Assembly: GCA_031315915.1 (NCBI GenBank)
Contig: JALDRK010000034.1
Location: 1 to 39,895 of the forward strand
Direction: 5' to 3'
Length of the DNA: 39,895 nt
From: Nitrospirales bacterium
GTDB lineage: Bacteria; Nitrospirota; Nitrospiria; Nitrospirales; UBA8639
Part shown: piece by piece, positions 18,773-28,138 of the stretch
Numbering within the stretch: the first letter of the stretch is position 1
Layout: every line of letters begins with the position of its first letter
Position numbers and translations under genes: made by a program
The notes under the pieces: model-generated
The model's input: the letters and a program-made list of their open reading frames with translations, nothing else
Database searches by the model: none
What the model was told of the DNA's origin: nothing

Positions 18773-20458
18773 ATGACACTGAAATCAAAACTGATCGTCG
18801 GGTCCATTTTTCTTGCCGTCGTTCCGGTTGGAATGGCGGGATCGATTATTACCTGGCAGGCCAATCAACAGGCCAGATTGGTTCTGGAAGAACAGGCCAA
18901 GAATCAACTGACTTCGATCAGAGAAATGCAAAAGAGCCGAATCGAAGCCTATTTTCGCACAATACAGGATCAGGTATTAACCTTTTCCAACGATCGAATG
19001 ATCATTGAAGCCATGAAGGACTTCAAGCCGGCCTTCAAAAATTTCCGAAATGAAGTTCCAGCCTCCGAGCAAGATATTCAATCCTGGAAGTCCGCCCTGG
19101 CTACTTATTATCAAAAGGACTTCAGTGAGGAATATGTCCGGCGAAATCCTCATCAACCCTCAAAGGCTCTGTCGTATTTTGGGGAGTTGGATAACGATTC
19201 CATCGCACTGCAATATCACTATATCCAGGCTAATTCCCATCCATTGGGGAGAAAAGACGAGTTGTCCGTTTCCGAAGACGGCACGACTTACAGTCAACTG
19301 CATGAGCGTTATCATCCGCATATCCGCGACTTCCTGAAAACATTCGGCTATTACGACATTTTCTTAGTGGATCCGGATTCGGGGGATATCGTGTATACCG
19401 TCTTCAAAGAATTGGATTACTCCACGTCATTGATTGACGGGCCTTATGCCCAAACCGGAATCGGACAGGTCTTTCGCGAAGCTAATGCTTCAACGAATCC
19501 AGAAACGGCAACCCTTGTGGATTTTGCTCCTTATCCGCCTTCCTATGAAGACCCGGCATCGTTTATCGCCTCTCCAATTTTCGACGGGTCGGACAAGGTC
19601 GGCGTGCTGATTTTTCAAATGCCGATCGACCGGATTAACGCCATCATGACCAATCAGGGAGATTGGAAACGTGTGGGACTTGGAAATTCCGGAGAAACTT
19701 ATCTCATTGGTCCCGACTACACGATGCGAAACCAGAGCCGGTTCCTCATCGAAGACATGCCCAGTTATTTGGCCGCGATTAGGATGGCCGGGCTTCCTGA
19801 CCATGCCATTGAATTGATTACGGCCAAAAACACCTCCATCGGACTCCAGTCTGTCCGCACTCAGGGGACACAAGCAGCCATGGCGGGAAAAATGGATTTT
19901 GCCAGATTCCCAAATTATCGTCAGATCCCGGTTCTCAGTGCCTATGCCCCGTTAAATATCGCGGGGTTACAGTGGGCCATCATGAGCGAAATTGACGAGA
20001 CGGAGGCATTTGCGCCTATCAACTTGCTGAATCGTCAAATTATCATGACCACGCTATGGATTTCTGCGGCAATCTTTCTCTTATCTGTGGCACTAGGATG
20101 GATCTTTGGATCTATGACAACGAGGCCTCTGGAAATCCTCAAGGACTCCATTGAAGCCATTGGTCAGGCATCCACATGGCATAAACGGGTGGACGTGCAT
20201 TCCCGCGATGAGGTCGGCGCTTTAGCTAAAGCCTATAATGCCGTGCTTGATCGGCTACAGGAAGTCAACGGGCAGATGGAACAAGCCAGCGCCGGCGTGG
20301 CGAATTTGGCCACGATCGTGATGAGCCAAATTCTTCCCTATGACCACCAGCCACTCATCGTCAGGCCTTTGAAGCCACAACGGCAGCCTCATCATCCACG
20401 GAGATGGCCCACATGGTGCATGGCGTTTCCGAACATGCTCAAAGCGCGGCCACCTTGA
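18773..20458 (+). CDS. Methyl-accepting chemotaxis protein, N-terminal part (dCache sensor, HAMP), frameshifted into the next ORF
   Basis: This ORF holds the sensory half of a chemoreceptor. It has a signal anchor at 7-28 ([19 protein letters not shown]) and a long periplasmic domain of about 390 residues with dCache-type features ([72 protein letters not shown]). A second membrane helix (about 425-447) and a HAMP domain ([13 protein letters not shown] to [17 protein letters not shown] text) follow. After about residue 520 the encoded sequence stops making sense. The expected text ([21 protein letters not shown]) appears in another frame from about 20345, so a one-base lesion lies near 20330-20350. 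The ORF at 20404-21519 carries the rest of the protein. The ligand is unknown. Confidence 0.9.
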   Translation: MTLKSKLIVGSIFLAVVPVGMAGSIITWQANQQARLVLEEQAKNQLTSIREMQKSRIEAYFRTIQDQVLTFSNDRMIIEAMKDFKPAFKNFRNEVPASEQDIQSWKSALATYYQKDFSEEYVRRNPHQPSKALSYFGELDNDSIALQYHYIQANSHPLGRKDELSVSEDGTTYSQLHERYHPHIRDFLKTFGYYDIFLVDPDSGDIVYTVFKELDYSTSLIDGPYAQTGIGQVFREANASTNPETATLVDFAPYPPSYEDPASFIASPIFDGSDKVGVLIFQMPIDRINAIMTNQGDWKRVGLGNSGETYLIGPDYTMRNQSRFLIEDMPSYLAAIRMAGLPDHAIELITAKNTSIGLQSVRTQGTQAAMAGKMDFARFPNYRQIPVLSAYAPLNIAGLQWAIMSEIDETEAFAPINLLNRQIIMTTLWISAAIFLLSVALGWIFGSMTTRPLEILKDSIEAIGQASTWHKRVDVHSRDEVGALAKAYNAVLDRLQEVNGQMEQASAGVANLATIVMSQILPYDHQPLIVRPLKPQRQPHHPRRWPTWCMAFPNMLKARPP

Positions 20459-21519
20459 CCAGGGAAGCCGATCGGGAAGCCAACAATGTCGGTCAAGTGG
20501 TCACCAACACCACAACCAGCATGACCCGGTTAGCGGAAATCGTGGGGGAGTCTCAACAAAAAATGAAGTCGCTCGTTCAACGGTCTGACGAAATCGGGCT
20601 TGTCACAAACATGATTGATGAAATCGCGGACCAGACGAATTTGTTGGCGTTGAACGCCGCCATTGAAGCCGCCAGGGCCGGGGAACAAGGCCGTGGGTTT
20701 GCGGTCGTGGCTGATGAAGTGCGTAAGCTGGCCGAACGCACCACCAAATCGACCAAAGAGATTACGGACATGATTCGGTCCATGCAGGATGAAACCAGAT
20801 TTGCGGTAGGCGTCATGGAGAAAGGAACTCAGGAAACCTCTTCGGCACTGGGACTGGTCCAACAATCAAGTGCAAGCCTCAATCGGATCATTCGTTCCGT
20901 CAATCAGGTCACCGATCAAATGACCCAAATTGCTGCCGCCACCGTCCAACAATCAGCTACCACCGAGACGATTCAACAAAACATTCAAGAAATGGCTGGG
21001 GTCTGTCAGAAAAATGAATCCTCTCTCGGGACCTTAACTCGCGCCTCCATTCGATGTTGGGGGTTCGCCATTGCTGTGCATTGGGTAGCCGCACAGGAAT
21101 CCGGTTCTCTCCGGACCGAACCGGAATTAAGTTTTGCGCGGGTCGGATTGGATCCTGCCTTTTTGAATCATTTTTATGAAAATTTCACGAAAAGTGACCG
21201 CACCATTGACATGATTTTGAAGGGTGGCGACGCGGAAAAACGAAAAGCCTTGATGTTGGCTGAGATCGTGGCCACCATCCAATTTCACAGGGGGGCCAAG
21301 GGGAGTGATCTGATCCTGGCCAACCTGGCCCACAATCATCGGGAGATCGATCTGCCGTCTTCCATGTATACACCGTGGCTTGAGAGTCTCCTCACTACGC
21401 TCAAATCCCGTGATCCCAAATGGTCGGAGAACTTGGAAAATGCCTGGCGTCAAACACTTTCAAAGGGCCTGACCTACCTTTCCAATCAACATCGACAGAA
21501 AATACAAGAGACCGCCTGA
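20404..21519 (+). CDS. Chemoreceptor signalling domain with C-terminal globin-like domain (continuation of the preceding ORF)
   Basis: The frame opens upstream of this ATG and continues the preceding receptor, so the ATG is probably not a natural start. The hairpin tip reads [22 protein letters not shown] then [19 protein letters not shown], which binds CheA/CheW. After an unusual linker (about 212-244) comes a segment (245-365) with globin features: [34 protein letters not shown], then [15 protein letters not shown] with H312 as candidate proximal His, then [16 protein letters not shown] and [15 protein letters not shown]. Known globin-coupled sensors place the globin at the N-terminus. Here it is at the C-terminus, behind the signalling tip. 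It may sense O2 or NO in the cytoplasm while dCache senses outside. Confidence 0.85.
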   Translation: MAHMVHGVSEHAQSAATLTREADREANNVGQVVTNTTTSMTRLAEIVGESQQKMKSLVQRSDEIGLVTNMIDEIADQTNLLALNAAIEAARAGEQGRGFAVVADEVRKLAERTTKSTKEITDMIRSMQDETRFAVGVMEKGTQETSSALGLVQQSSASLNRIIRSVNQVTDQMTQIAAATVQQSATTETIQQNIQEMAGVCQKNESSLGTLTRASIRCWGFAIAVHWVAAQESGSLRTEPELSFARVGLDPAFLNHFYENFTKSDRTIDMILKGGDAEKRKALMLAEIVATIQFHRGAKGSDLILANLAHNHREIDLPSSMYTPWLESLLTTLKSRDPKWSENLENAWRQTLSKGLTYLSNQHRQKIQETA

Positions 21520-21941
21520 CGATCTTCAGAAACCAAGTATCGGACTTATTGTGAATGGTCTTTTCTTCCTCCGACCACTTCTCTACCGCTCTGCTCCCAT
21601 TCACCCTGATCGACTCCCACATCAACTGAAAAGACCCCGCAAAAAACAATCCATCAAACTTAGACTAAAAATACCTGACTAGGGTTTTTCCCAGTTTCTT
21701 CCTCTGTCGAGGAAGGATAGCCTAAACCTAGTTTCTGAAAATTCTCAACCAGGTTTTTGAAAATTCCTCGTTGTTCATCAACCTTTTTGAAAGGAGGAGG
21801 AGTTACACAAAACCCAGAGCGCGAATTGCCAGTTTTGATTGAACAGTAAATCATGAAAATTTGGTAGGTCTAAGAAGGTTGTCTTTGGATCTCATCAGTT
21901 TTCTCATGAAATAGAATGAGGGAGGAGTTATCAAACCGATC
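21520..21941. other. Intergenic region
   Basis: Opposite-strand ORFs here (21401-21649, 21660-21854) have no family features or ribosome binding sites. A partly repeated phrase, GAAAATT followed a few bases later by CAGGTTTTTGAAAATTCC, is seen around 21736-21770. I see no terminator or RNA gene. Confidence 0.3.
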
Positions 21942-22253
21942 ATGAAAAATCGAACGACCGTTTTACTCGGCAGTCTGACCTTTACTTGCGTATTTGCCTT
22001 CATGATGACGGTGGCTTTTGGTAATCCTGCGATGTTGCCGGACCACCCCGGACATCCGATGAAACCACTGAAGAGTCCGGTGACAGGGCAATCCCTTGCC
22101 AACGATCCGGGGAGAAATCTTTGGTTTGAGCAAAAGGCTTTGAATGCGGCAAGTCGGGAAGGGAATGAAGATATGAAACTACGGACACAATCCAGCCTAT
22201 TAGAGGAAGAACGGATGGAGGAAAAGAACGAGAACATGGAGAAAACCAATTAA
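21942..22253 (+). CDS. Small exported protein of unknown function
   Basis: The 103-residue product starts with a signal peptide (MKNRTTVLLGSLTFTCVFAF to VAFG, likely cut near residue 27). A Pro- and His-rich segment (NPAMLPDHPGHPMKPLK) comes next, then GQSLANDPGRNLWFEQKALN, and it ends in a very acidic/Lys-rich tail. GGAGGAG lies about 14 bases before the ATG. I recognise no family. A perfect hairpin lies 70 bases after the stop codon. Confidence 0.65.
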   Translation: MKNRTTVLLGSLTFTCVFAFMMTVAFGNPAMLPDHPGHPMKPLKSPVTGQSLANDPGRNLWFEQKALNAASREGNEDMKLRTQSSLLEEERMEEKNENMEKTN

Positions 22254-22323
22254 TGCCAAATTCCGTTGGAGAGCGAATAATCTTTTCAGAGTCTCAACCT
22301 CAACCATGAGGCAACAATAGCGT

Positions 22324-22352
22324 GCATCTAGGAGGCATTTCCTCCTAGATGC
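22324..22352. terminator. Perfect 12-bp inverted repeat (hairpin) after the small exported protein gene
   Basis: Bases 22324-22335 (GCATCTAGGAGG) are followed by a five-base loop and their exact complement at 22341-22352 (CCTCCTAGATGC). No T tract follows on the plus strand, so a classical intrinsic terminator is not certain. It could stabilise the 3' end of the upstream mRNA, be a regulator site, or terminate with the help of a factor. It lies 164 bases before the next gene. Confidence 0.6.
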
Positions 22353-22515
22353 TGGGCTCGGAAGCACAGAATGTCTCGAACTTACGGGGGTTGCAAACAA
22401 CCTTCCACCTCATAAAATTTATGCACGGAAGGTCGGAGGGGATTGATAATTTCCGATGTTCCGCATAACCTGCTGGAATATCGGATGGTGAAGTTATCCA
22501 TCTCCCTATCGCATA

Positions 22516-23172
22516 ATGAAGCATTTCATCCGTATCGTCATAGTAGATGACCATAAACTCGTCCTCCAAGGGCTCCGAGCTCTCCTAAAAGAGCAATTTC
22601 ATATTCTTGGAGAATTTCAGAATGGAAACGAGGCAATACAAGCGTCAATAACGCTCCAGCCCGAAGTCCTTCTTCTCGATATTTCTCTTCAACCGGTCAA
22701 TGGGTTTGTTATTGCGGAAACATTAAAACAGCGCTTACCCTTTATGAAAATCGTGTTTGTCACCATGCATACCGAGCCAACTTTTGTTATGAAAGCCTTT
22801 AAGGTTGGAGCGGCGGGATACGTTCTGAAACACAATGCGGCCTCTGAACTTGTGGATGCGATCAATACGGTAATGAAAAATGGATATTATCTTTCGAAGA
22901 ACATTTCACAGGAAGTTCGCGGAACCGTTTTGCAACAGATTGAAGGCATTCCCTGTCAGTCATTAAAAGGGGAATTGACCGCACGGCAAAGGGAGGTTTT
23001 GGGATTCCTTGCCCAGGGGGTGACGGCTAAGGACATCGGAAAACAGTTGGGAATATCGCACAGTACGGTCGCCTTTCACACAACCAATATCATGCAAGCC
23101 CTGGGGCTAAAATCCAGAGCCGAATTAACCAAATATGCCATGGACCAAAATATTTTGGAAGATGGGTTCTGA
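22516..23172 (+). CDS. NarL/FixJ-family response regulator (LuxR-type HTH)
   Basis: The 218-residue protein has a receiver at 1-125 with acidic pair DD at 11-12, phospho-acceptor D55 in LLLDISLQPVNG, the Thr of VTMHTEP and the Lys of YVLKHNA. A LuxR-type helix-turn-helix follows at about 150-210 (GELTARQREVLGFLAQGVTA, then GISHSTVAFHTTNIMQALGL). It is a DNA-binding transcription regulator. No kinase gene lies on its strand. It converges with a paralogous regulator-kinase pair 14 bases away, so the kinase at 23831-25015 may serve both. Confidence 0.93.
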   Translation: MKHFIRIVIVDDHKLVLQGLRALLKEQFHILGEFQNGNEAIQASITLQPEVLLLDISLQPVNGFVIAETLKQRLPFMKIVFVTMHTEPTFVMKAFKVGAAGYVLKHNAASELVDAINTVMKNGYYLSKNISQEVRGTVLQQIEGIPCQSLKGELTARQREVLGFLAQGVTAKDIGKQLGISHSTVAFHTTNIMQALGLKSRAELTKYAMDQNILEDGF

Positions 23173-23186
23173 AAAAAAACCGCTGC

Positions 23187-23834
23187 TTACAAAATTGCGA
23201 GGTGGTGCTGAAGGGCATACTGCGTCAACTCAGCGGTATTCTTTACCCCAACGGTTTTCCTAATCCGTGTTTTATGAAATTCAATAGTTTTCAATGAAAG
23301 TTTGAGAACATCAGCCATCTCCTTATTGGTCTTTCCCTCAACCAGCAATTGAAGCACGACTTTTTGCCTGGACGTCAAGCGTATCTTTTGCGAATCGGTT
23401 TGGCCAGTAGGGCCGGAATCCGAAGAAAGCACTTTATCGGGCTTGGGAATATTCGGGGGGAGATATCTCCCTCCCTGCAAGACGACCTTTGTTGCCTGCA
23501 GCAACTCCAAGCCTGCCGCGTCCTTTAGGACATAGCCCGAAGCTCCGGCCTGGAAGGCTTGTCGTATGAAATCAGATTCTTTATGCATGGTGAGCATAAT
23601 CATTTTGACAGTGGGGTGATTTTTTTTAATTTCCCGTACGGCATCAAACCCGTTACAAGTCGGCAATGAAATATCAATAATGGCCAAATCGGGCGGGTCG
23701 GACTGAACAAAAGACAAGAGATCCTGACCATCAGCCACAATGTCGACCATGTGAAACACCGGTCGGAGCAGCTTGGCCACCCCTTCGGCCACCAAGAGGT
23801 GGTCATCCGCTATTACGATTCGGGGATTTGTCAT
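23187..23834 (-). CDS. NarL/FixJ-family response regulator, coupled to PAS kinase
   Basis: The 215-residue protein has a receiver with D54 in LAIIDISLPTCNG, the Thr of LTMHKES and the Lys of YVLKDAAG. A LuxR-type helix-turn-helix follows (RLTSRQKVVLQLLVEGKTNK, then LSLKTIEFHKTRIRKTVGV). Its ATG overlaps the stop of the kinase gene upstream on the same strand by four bases (23831-23834), so the two are translationally coupled and almost certainly a cognate pair. It resembles the convergent regulator at 22516-23172, suggesting an old duplication. Confidence 0.95.
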   Translation of the reverse strand: MTNPRIVIADDHLLVAEGVAKLLRPVFHMVDIVADGQDLLSFVQSDPPDLAIIDISLPTCNGFDAVREIKKNHPTVKMIMLTMHKESDFIRQAFQAGASGYVLKDAAGLELLQATKVVLQGGRYLPPNIPKPDKVLSSDSGPTGQTDSQKIRLTSRQKVVLQLLVEGKTNKEMADVLKLSLKTIEFHKTRIRKTVGVKNTAELTQYALQHHLAIL

Positions 23835-25015
23835 GATATATTCTCTACACGCGGAACGGTGATATGGATTTCCGTTCCCTTCCGAGGTTTACTTTTAATA
23901 CGCAGACGTCCTTTGACCAGTCGAACCCGCTCTCGCATGCTGACAAAACCTAACCCTTGCGATAAACCTCTGAATTGCTTAGGGGTCATGCCTATCCCAT
24001 CATCCCGTATGGATAGCCGGAGACTTTTAGCAAATCCCACGAAAGATAGTTGAATCGTGCGGGCATGAGCATGTTTGATCACATTCCCTAAACATTCTTG
24101 GGCCACACGATATAAGCATAACGAGAGTTCCAACGGGATCGTTTTGTGGACGTTCCGATGCCGAAAGACAATCTCGAATTCTTTGCTCTGCGAAATTTCC
24201 GCAATATACGCTTCCATCGCCTCAACAAAGCCCAAATGTTCCAGAACAGCGGGATGAAGTTGATGGGCCAGTTGGCGGACTTCATTGGCCAGAGAACTAA
24301 TATTGTCAAGCACTGATTGTAAATGCTGCTGTAATTGGTCGGTCTTCATAGGCAGGCCTTGCATCAGACCCGCAACCTGAAGACTCAAGAATGCCAACTT
24401 TTGATTAGTTTCATCGTGTAGATCTCTTGCCAAACGTCGGCGCTCAGCTTCCTGAATGCCGATCACCCGCTTGGCCAAAATGCGGGTTTCTTTGGCTCGT
24501 CGACGCAACAAGGTCACCGTGTTTCTCAACTTGCTCTGAGTCGTTTTTCGCCTCTCGACTTCCTTTTGTAGATGTTTCCCACGTTTGTTTACCTCCCGTA
24601 GACCAAGCGCCACTTTCTCCCGAAGTCGGTTCGTTTCCTTTTTTAAGTCCGAAATGTTATGCCAGGAAAATCTTGTACAATGAATTTTTCCTTTTTCATC
24701 CCGAGCACCGGAAAGCCTGAGAGTAACAGGAATTCCCTTGCCATCCGTATCTTCCAACTCCAGTTCCGCCTCCGAAACGGATTGAGTTTTTAGAAATGAT
24801 CGATAAACCTTTTCCGCCGACCGCCTGGACTTCGATGTAAAAACTTGAAAAACGGTTTCCCCCAAAATCTGAGTTTTGGCTACCCCCAAGGCCTCAGAGA
24901 GTGAATCGTTACATTCGACAATTTGATGGGACTTCGGATCGACAAAGGCTACCATGCCATGACCTTGACCGGAACTTTCTTCCAGATCAAACGCTAATGT
25001 CGATATCTGAGACAC
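23831..25015 (-). CDS. NarX-like sensor histidine kinase with PAS domain (HisKA_3)
   Basis: The 394-residue protein lacks membrane segments. A PAS domain occupies about 8-125 (MVAFVDPKSHQIVECNDSLS, then RDEKGKIHCTRFSWHNISDL). A basic coiled coil at 125-185 and the HisKA_3 dimerisation domain follow, with phosphorylated H200 in EAERRRLARDLHDETNQKL. The HATPase domain shows an N box (ECLGNVIKHAHA) and glycine boxes (RDDGIGM and GLSQGLGFVSMRERV). A GTG at 25015 preceded by GAAGGCG is the likely start. The PAS domain may hold a small ligand or cofactor, which cannot be read from the sequence. The next gene is its regulator. Confidence 0.95.
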   Translation of the reverse strand: MSQISTLAFDLEESSGQGHGMVAFVDPKSHQIVECNDSLSEALGVAKTQILGETVFQVFTSKSRRSAEKVYRSFLKTQSVSEAELELEDTDGKGIPVTLRLSGARDEKGKIHCTRFSWHNISDLKKETNRLREKVALGLREVNKRGKHLQKEVERRKTTQSKLRNTVTLLRRRAKETRILAKRVIGIQEAERRRLARDLHDETNQKLAFLSLQVAGLMQGLPMKTDQLQQHLQSVLDNISSLANEVRQLAHQLHPAVLEHLGFVEAMEAYIAEISQSKEFEIVFRHRNVHKTIPLELSLCLYRVAQECLGNVIKHAHARTIQLSFVGFAKSLRLSIRDDGIGMTPKQFRGLSQGLGFVSMRERVRLVKGRLRIKSKPRKGTEIHITVPRVENIS

Positions 25016-25285
25016 CGTTTCACGCCTTCAGGGACTAGGATTGGCCAAAAGCTAAGGTTTCATGCAGTTTTGACGGCCTTACTTGAATGGTATCGTCTAG
25101 TTTCTCATGTTGGCAAATGCTTCTCAGAAGATTCTCCTGGAAGACGATGATTGAACTTAGGGCTTTCGCTTTGAGTGCATCTACAGAGATAGAAGATAGA
25201 ATGGAAGAACCTATTAAATATTTGCATGTTTTTAAAAGAGAGCAAGTCATCGGCCGTTCATTCTTGGCTCTACACTTGGTTTTGC

Positions 25286-25518
25286 TCACAGAATCTTTTT
25301 CGCCAGCATTTCCGCAACGAACTCCTGTCGATACGGGACGAATGCCTCCTCAGACTTTACGGTAGTGTGTTGAACTTCCCCTAGACCCGTACCAAGTATT
25401 TCTTGTTCAAATTTTCGAAAAAATACCCATTGCCCCGGTTGAATTTCCAGGGGGGTTGTGTCCTTCAGTGGAACTAATAGCCGTTCCACCCTCAAGCGTA
25501 CCGATATCGTGAATTCAT
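25286..25518 (-). pseudogene. Small unknown gene, apparently frameshifted after its start
   Basis: On the minus strand AGGAGA precedes an ATG at 25518 with ideal spacing, but its frame stops after eight codons (MNSRYRYA). One base over, a 69-codon frame begins at once (LRVERLLVPLKDTTPLEIQP, then GQWVFFRKFEQEILGTGLGE, to MLAKKIL) and looks like genuine protein. A single-base lesion near 25495 would join them into one protein of about 76 residues. I do not recognise the family. It lies upstream of the PAS kinase on the same strand. Confidence 0.4.
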
Positions 25519-26838
25519 ACGGTATCTCCTAATTGAATGTAGGCCATATTCCAATTCTTCCCCAAAGTATTATTCTATATTTTCGTCCATGTTTTTTTCC
25601 GAACCCCAAATCATTCGGAAATCTTACTACTCTTCAAAATCCGATCAAACCGCTCTTCGTGGATAGAAGTCGATGCTCGCTCTCTTTTTAGCCTGCTCGA
25701 GAACCACAGCCAAACCACACTAACAAGGACCGGAGAACCCGGAAGTTCCTTGTGTCTGACTTTGGAAAATGACTTCTAGTGTATGAGCAAGCCATTCTCG
25801 ATCCTGTTGAATCGTTGTTCGTCATTGGTCATTAATATTTCGCCCATCATGAAGTTCCTGCCGCATCTTCTGGTTATCTGCCCAAACAGAATCCAATTCT
25901 CTCTCCGATTGGTAGATCGTAAGAACAGTATTCATAACAGACCTTCGTTCTTGAGTGATTCATGCAATCAACAAAACAGAATATTTGTCTTTTTTGGTGG
26001 GAGGCCTGTACCGCACTTTCACTCACATGAGTGGAATGGTCAATCACATCGCCCGGTTACTCCAAGCGATTGGCTTTATCACGACGGTCATCATGACAAC
26101 TAAGGTAAGGAAGCTTAAGGACTATGAAAAACCCTGGAACAAAAAAGTCTAGAGAACAGAGGGAACAGCCTTGAATGATGGAGTTCTTCAATAATCCTGT
26201 TCAATGGCACATTCTGGGACAGGGAGGAATAGCTTTAAGGCTCTGAGCTTTAACCGGCCTTGAACGGGTGTGTTCCAACAAACCGGTCAAGCTACGAACT
26301 CACTCAGGCTCGCGACCGACACTTCCTCCCTACCGATCTGTGGGGATTAATGTTGGAGAGCAGGAACGATCATCCGCCGAAACAACAACGGATAGGTCGA
26401 AGTAAAAGTGTGAATTATTACAGCCAGTAGAGGGCCGGCAGTGGTCAATTTCCCAATATTTTCTGGCATTTAACGCAGCTGCCCTGCTATGACTCATACG
26501 GCGAGGACTTCGAAAATGGGGATAGAATTATTCTCCTCATTAAAATTTACAGGTTGAACCATCTATTCACTACTCAAACTAGCCAATGAGTCATTTTCCT
26601 AGACGTAAAGACCTAAACAACAAATCAGATGTGATAATATTAAACCAGTCGTTTTGCCCATTTTTTATTGAGCTCACAAACAATGCCAACTCGGCTTGCT
26701 ACTTCATAAGAGCGGAAAATCTATAGTAGAGCCTCACTCCTCACACACCCATACTGCAAAAGCTCATCACCAATCTCATTGATGACTTCCTGTCCTCAAC
26801 AACCGATTTTTCTGGTGCTAGCCGAGATTTCTTTCAAA
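25519..26838. other. Long region without a supported gene
   Basis: About 1.3 kb carries only short overlapping ORFs on both strands. The best is 25955-26152 (65 codons, EYLSFLVGGLYRTFTHMSG then MVNHIARLLQAIGFITTVIM), with a possible membrane helix but no ribosome binding site. I see no insertion sequence ends, RNA gene or long repeat. It may be decayed sequence. A search against protein families in all frames would show whether remnants remain. Confidence 0.4.
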
Positions 26839-27288
26839 TCATTTGACCAGAATACCTTTTCGGGCCGTCCCCCCACTTGTCACAATGTTCAAAAAGGTCA
26901 GACCGGAAGGAGCCCGTTCCGGCACCGTGGCTTCCACTTTCCCATCATCAACATGCGTAAAAGTCTTTGCCGGTTCAGAACCGAAGCTGACCCCATGGAA
27001 ACATTCTTTTTTTCTCCCGAAATCCTCTCCCGTAATTACCACGGAATCCCCCACCTTTAATTCATCCGGTTCTACCTTGGATATTTTCGGGCGGCGGCTC
27101 GAATCGCAGATGGGATCGGCTTTCACTTTACTTTCGTCAAACCCCTCAATGGCCTTGGGAATGACCATAGTGCTTCCGGTATCGCCCTGGGCATAGGCGA
27201 CCGACGGCCCCCAGAATCCGAACCACATGCTGCCGGTGAGAACGCACATAAAGGCGACACTCCAAGAACCAACCACGCCGAGTTTCAT
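26839..27288 (-). CDS. Exported protein with an IPT/TIG-like domain
   Basis: The start is placed at ATG 27288, with GAGG five bases upstream, rather than the GTG two codons earlier. The 149-residue product has a signal peptide (hydrophobic core VAFMCVLTGSMWFGFWGP, likely cut after AYA). A mature domain follows whose second half reads ISKVEPDELKVGDSVVITGEDFGRKKE to VDDGKVEATVPERAPSGLTFLNIVTSGG. The pattern I-x-x-V-x-P-x-x-x-x-x-G-D-x-V-x-I-x-G-x-x-F and V-P-x-x-A-P-x-G is that of an IPT/TIG immunoglobulin-like fold, used in binding or adhesion outside the cytoplasm. A Cys pair may form a disulfide. The partner is unknown. Confidence 0.8.
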   Translation of the reverse strand: MKLGVVGSWSVAFMCVLTGSMWFGFWGPSVAYAQGDTGSTMVIPKAIEGFDESKVKADPICDSSRRPKISKVEPDELKVGDSVVITGEDFGRKKECFHGVSFGSEPAKTFTHVDDGKVEATVPERAPSGLTFLNIVTSGGTARKGILVK

Positions 27289-27616
27289 AACCACCTCACA
27301 ATAAGCCGAGAAGAATAATAATTCCGAAAGACGACACTAAAAAGATTTTAGGCCCTCGATGGGAATGATGAATGTTCTTATTCACACATGGGGGTATTGA
27401 TATTAAATGCCCTAGGCCACACGTTCGTCAATAACAGTGAGGAGGGTTCTGCCTATGCCCGTTGCACGTCTTTGTTCGGACAAACGTGAGATGGAACCAT
27501 AGCCAATCAAAAACACTCCGATTTATACTCTCCCATCAGCAATGGGTTCTCTTGAAAAGCCCCAACCATACCAAATTCCGCCAAAATTCACTACCCAAAT
27601 TCATCAAGGAGAGCCA
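27289..27616. other. Divergent intergenic region
   Basis: This stretch separates two divergently transcribed exported-protein genes and should hold both promoters. Plus-strand ORFs starting before 27617 are upstream extensions without support. I see no palindrome strong enough to call an operator. Confidence 0.35.
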
Positions 27617-28102
27617 ATGCCATACCGCTTCCCGTCAAAGTTTCTCTGTTTTTTCATCATGTTCGGTACCCTGCTCAGTTTGCACGCCGATGGCCCTCAT
27701 CCGGCACAAGCCACCGAAAAACCGCTTGTCGATCCCTGCACCCGTATCACGGTGAACGACTTAGCCAAACTGATTGGGCAAAAAGTTTCCGAGCCGAAAC
27801 GAAGCGGCATGTATGATGAGGGGGATCACGCCTGCGAATACGAACTCTCGGACGGTTCGGGACCCATTGAGATTCGTACCTTTCCCGGAGACACATGGGA
27901 CAGTATTCCATCATTACACCCGGACGCATCGAACCTGTCGGGGGTCGGAGGTGAGGCCCTCCACTACCGGGACGAGAACATTGGGTATGTCGGGATTTAT
28001 GTCAGAAAGAAACCGGTGGTGGTGGAAGTGAGCATGCCCTTCTCATCCTCGGCGGAAAAATTCATCACGCTCATCGCACAACATATATACAAGAAATTGT
28101 GA
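27617..28102 (+). CDS. Exported protein, DUF3558-like
   Basis: ATG 27617 is preceded by AAGGAG and gives 161 residues. The signal peptide spans about 1-34 (FLCFFIMFGTLLSLHADG to AQA). The mature part opens with DPCTRITVNDLAKLIGQKV, followed by HACEYELSDG, WDSIPSL, LSGVGGEALHYRDENIGYVG and a C-terminal helix (AEKFITLIAQHIYKKL). The D-P-C opening, a second Cys about 40 residues later and the final helix resemble DUF3558-type exported domains. Function is unknown. The similar size and export of the divergent IPT/TIG protein suggests shared use, but that is only context. Confidence 0.75.
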   Translation: MPYRFPSKFLCFFIMFGTLLSLHADGPHPAQATEKPLVDPCTRITVNDLAKLIGQKVSEPKRSGMYDEGDHACEYELSDGSGPIEIRTFPGDTWDSIPSLHPDASNLSGVGGEALHYRDENIGYVGIYVRKKPVVVEVSMPFSSSAEKFITLIAQHIYKKL

Positions 28103-28138
28103 GGAATACTTCTGAAAGAGCCAACCCAAGAAAAACCG

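Noticed and set aside
21851..22249. 132-codon minus-strand ORF opposite the small exported protein
   Set aside because: The plus-strand gene has a signal peptide and a ribosome binding site; the minus frame is its shadow.
25035..25289. 84-codon minus-strand ORF between the small broken gene and the PAS kinase
   Set aside because: It overlaps the upstream stop in a coupled way and ends near the kinase start, but its composition is not protein-like, it needs a GTG start without a clear ribosome binding site, and no family is recognisable.
25955..26152. 65-codon plus-strand ORF with a possible membrane helix
   Set aside because: No ribosome binding site, no recognisable family, and competing frames overlap it. 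It is noted only in the intergenic entry.
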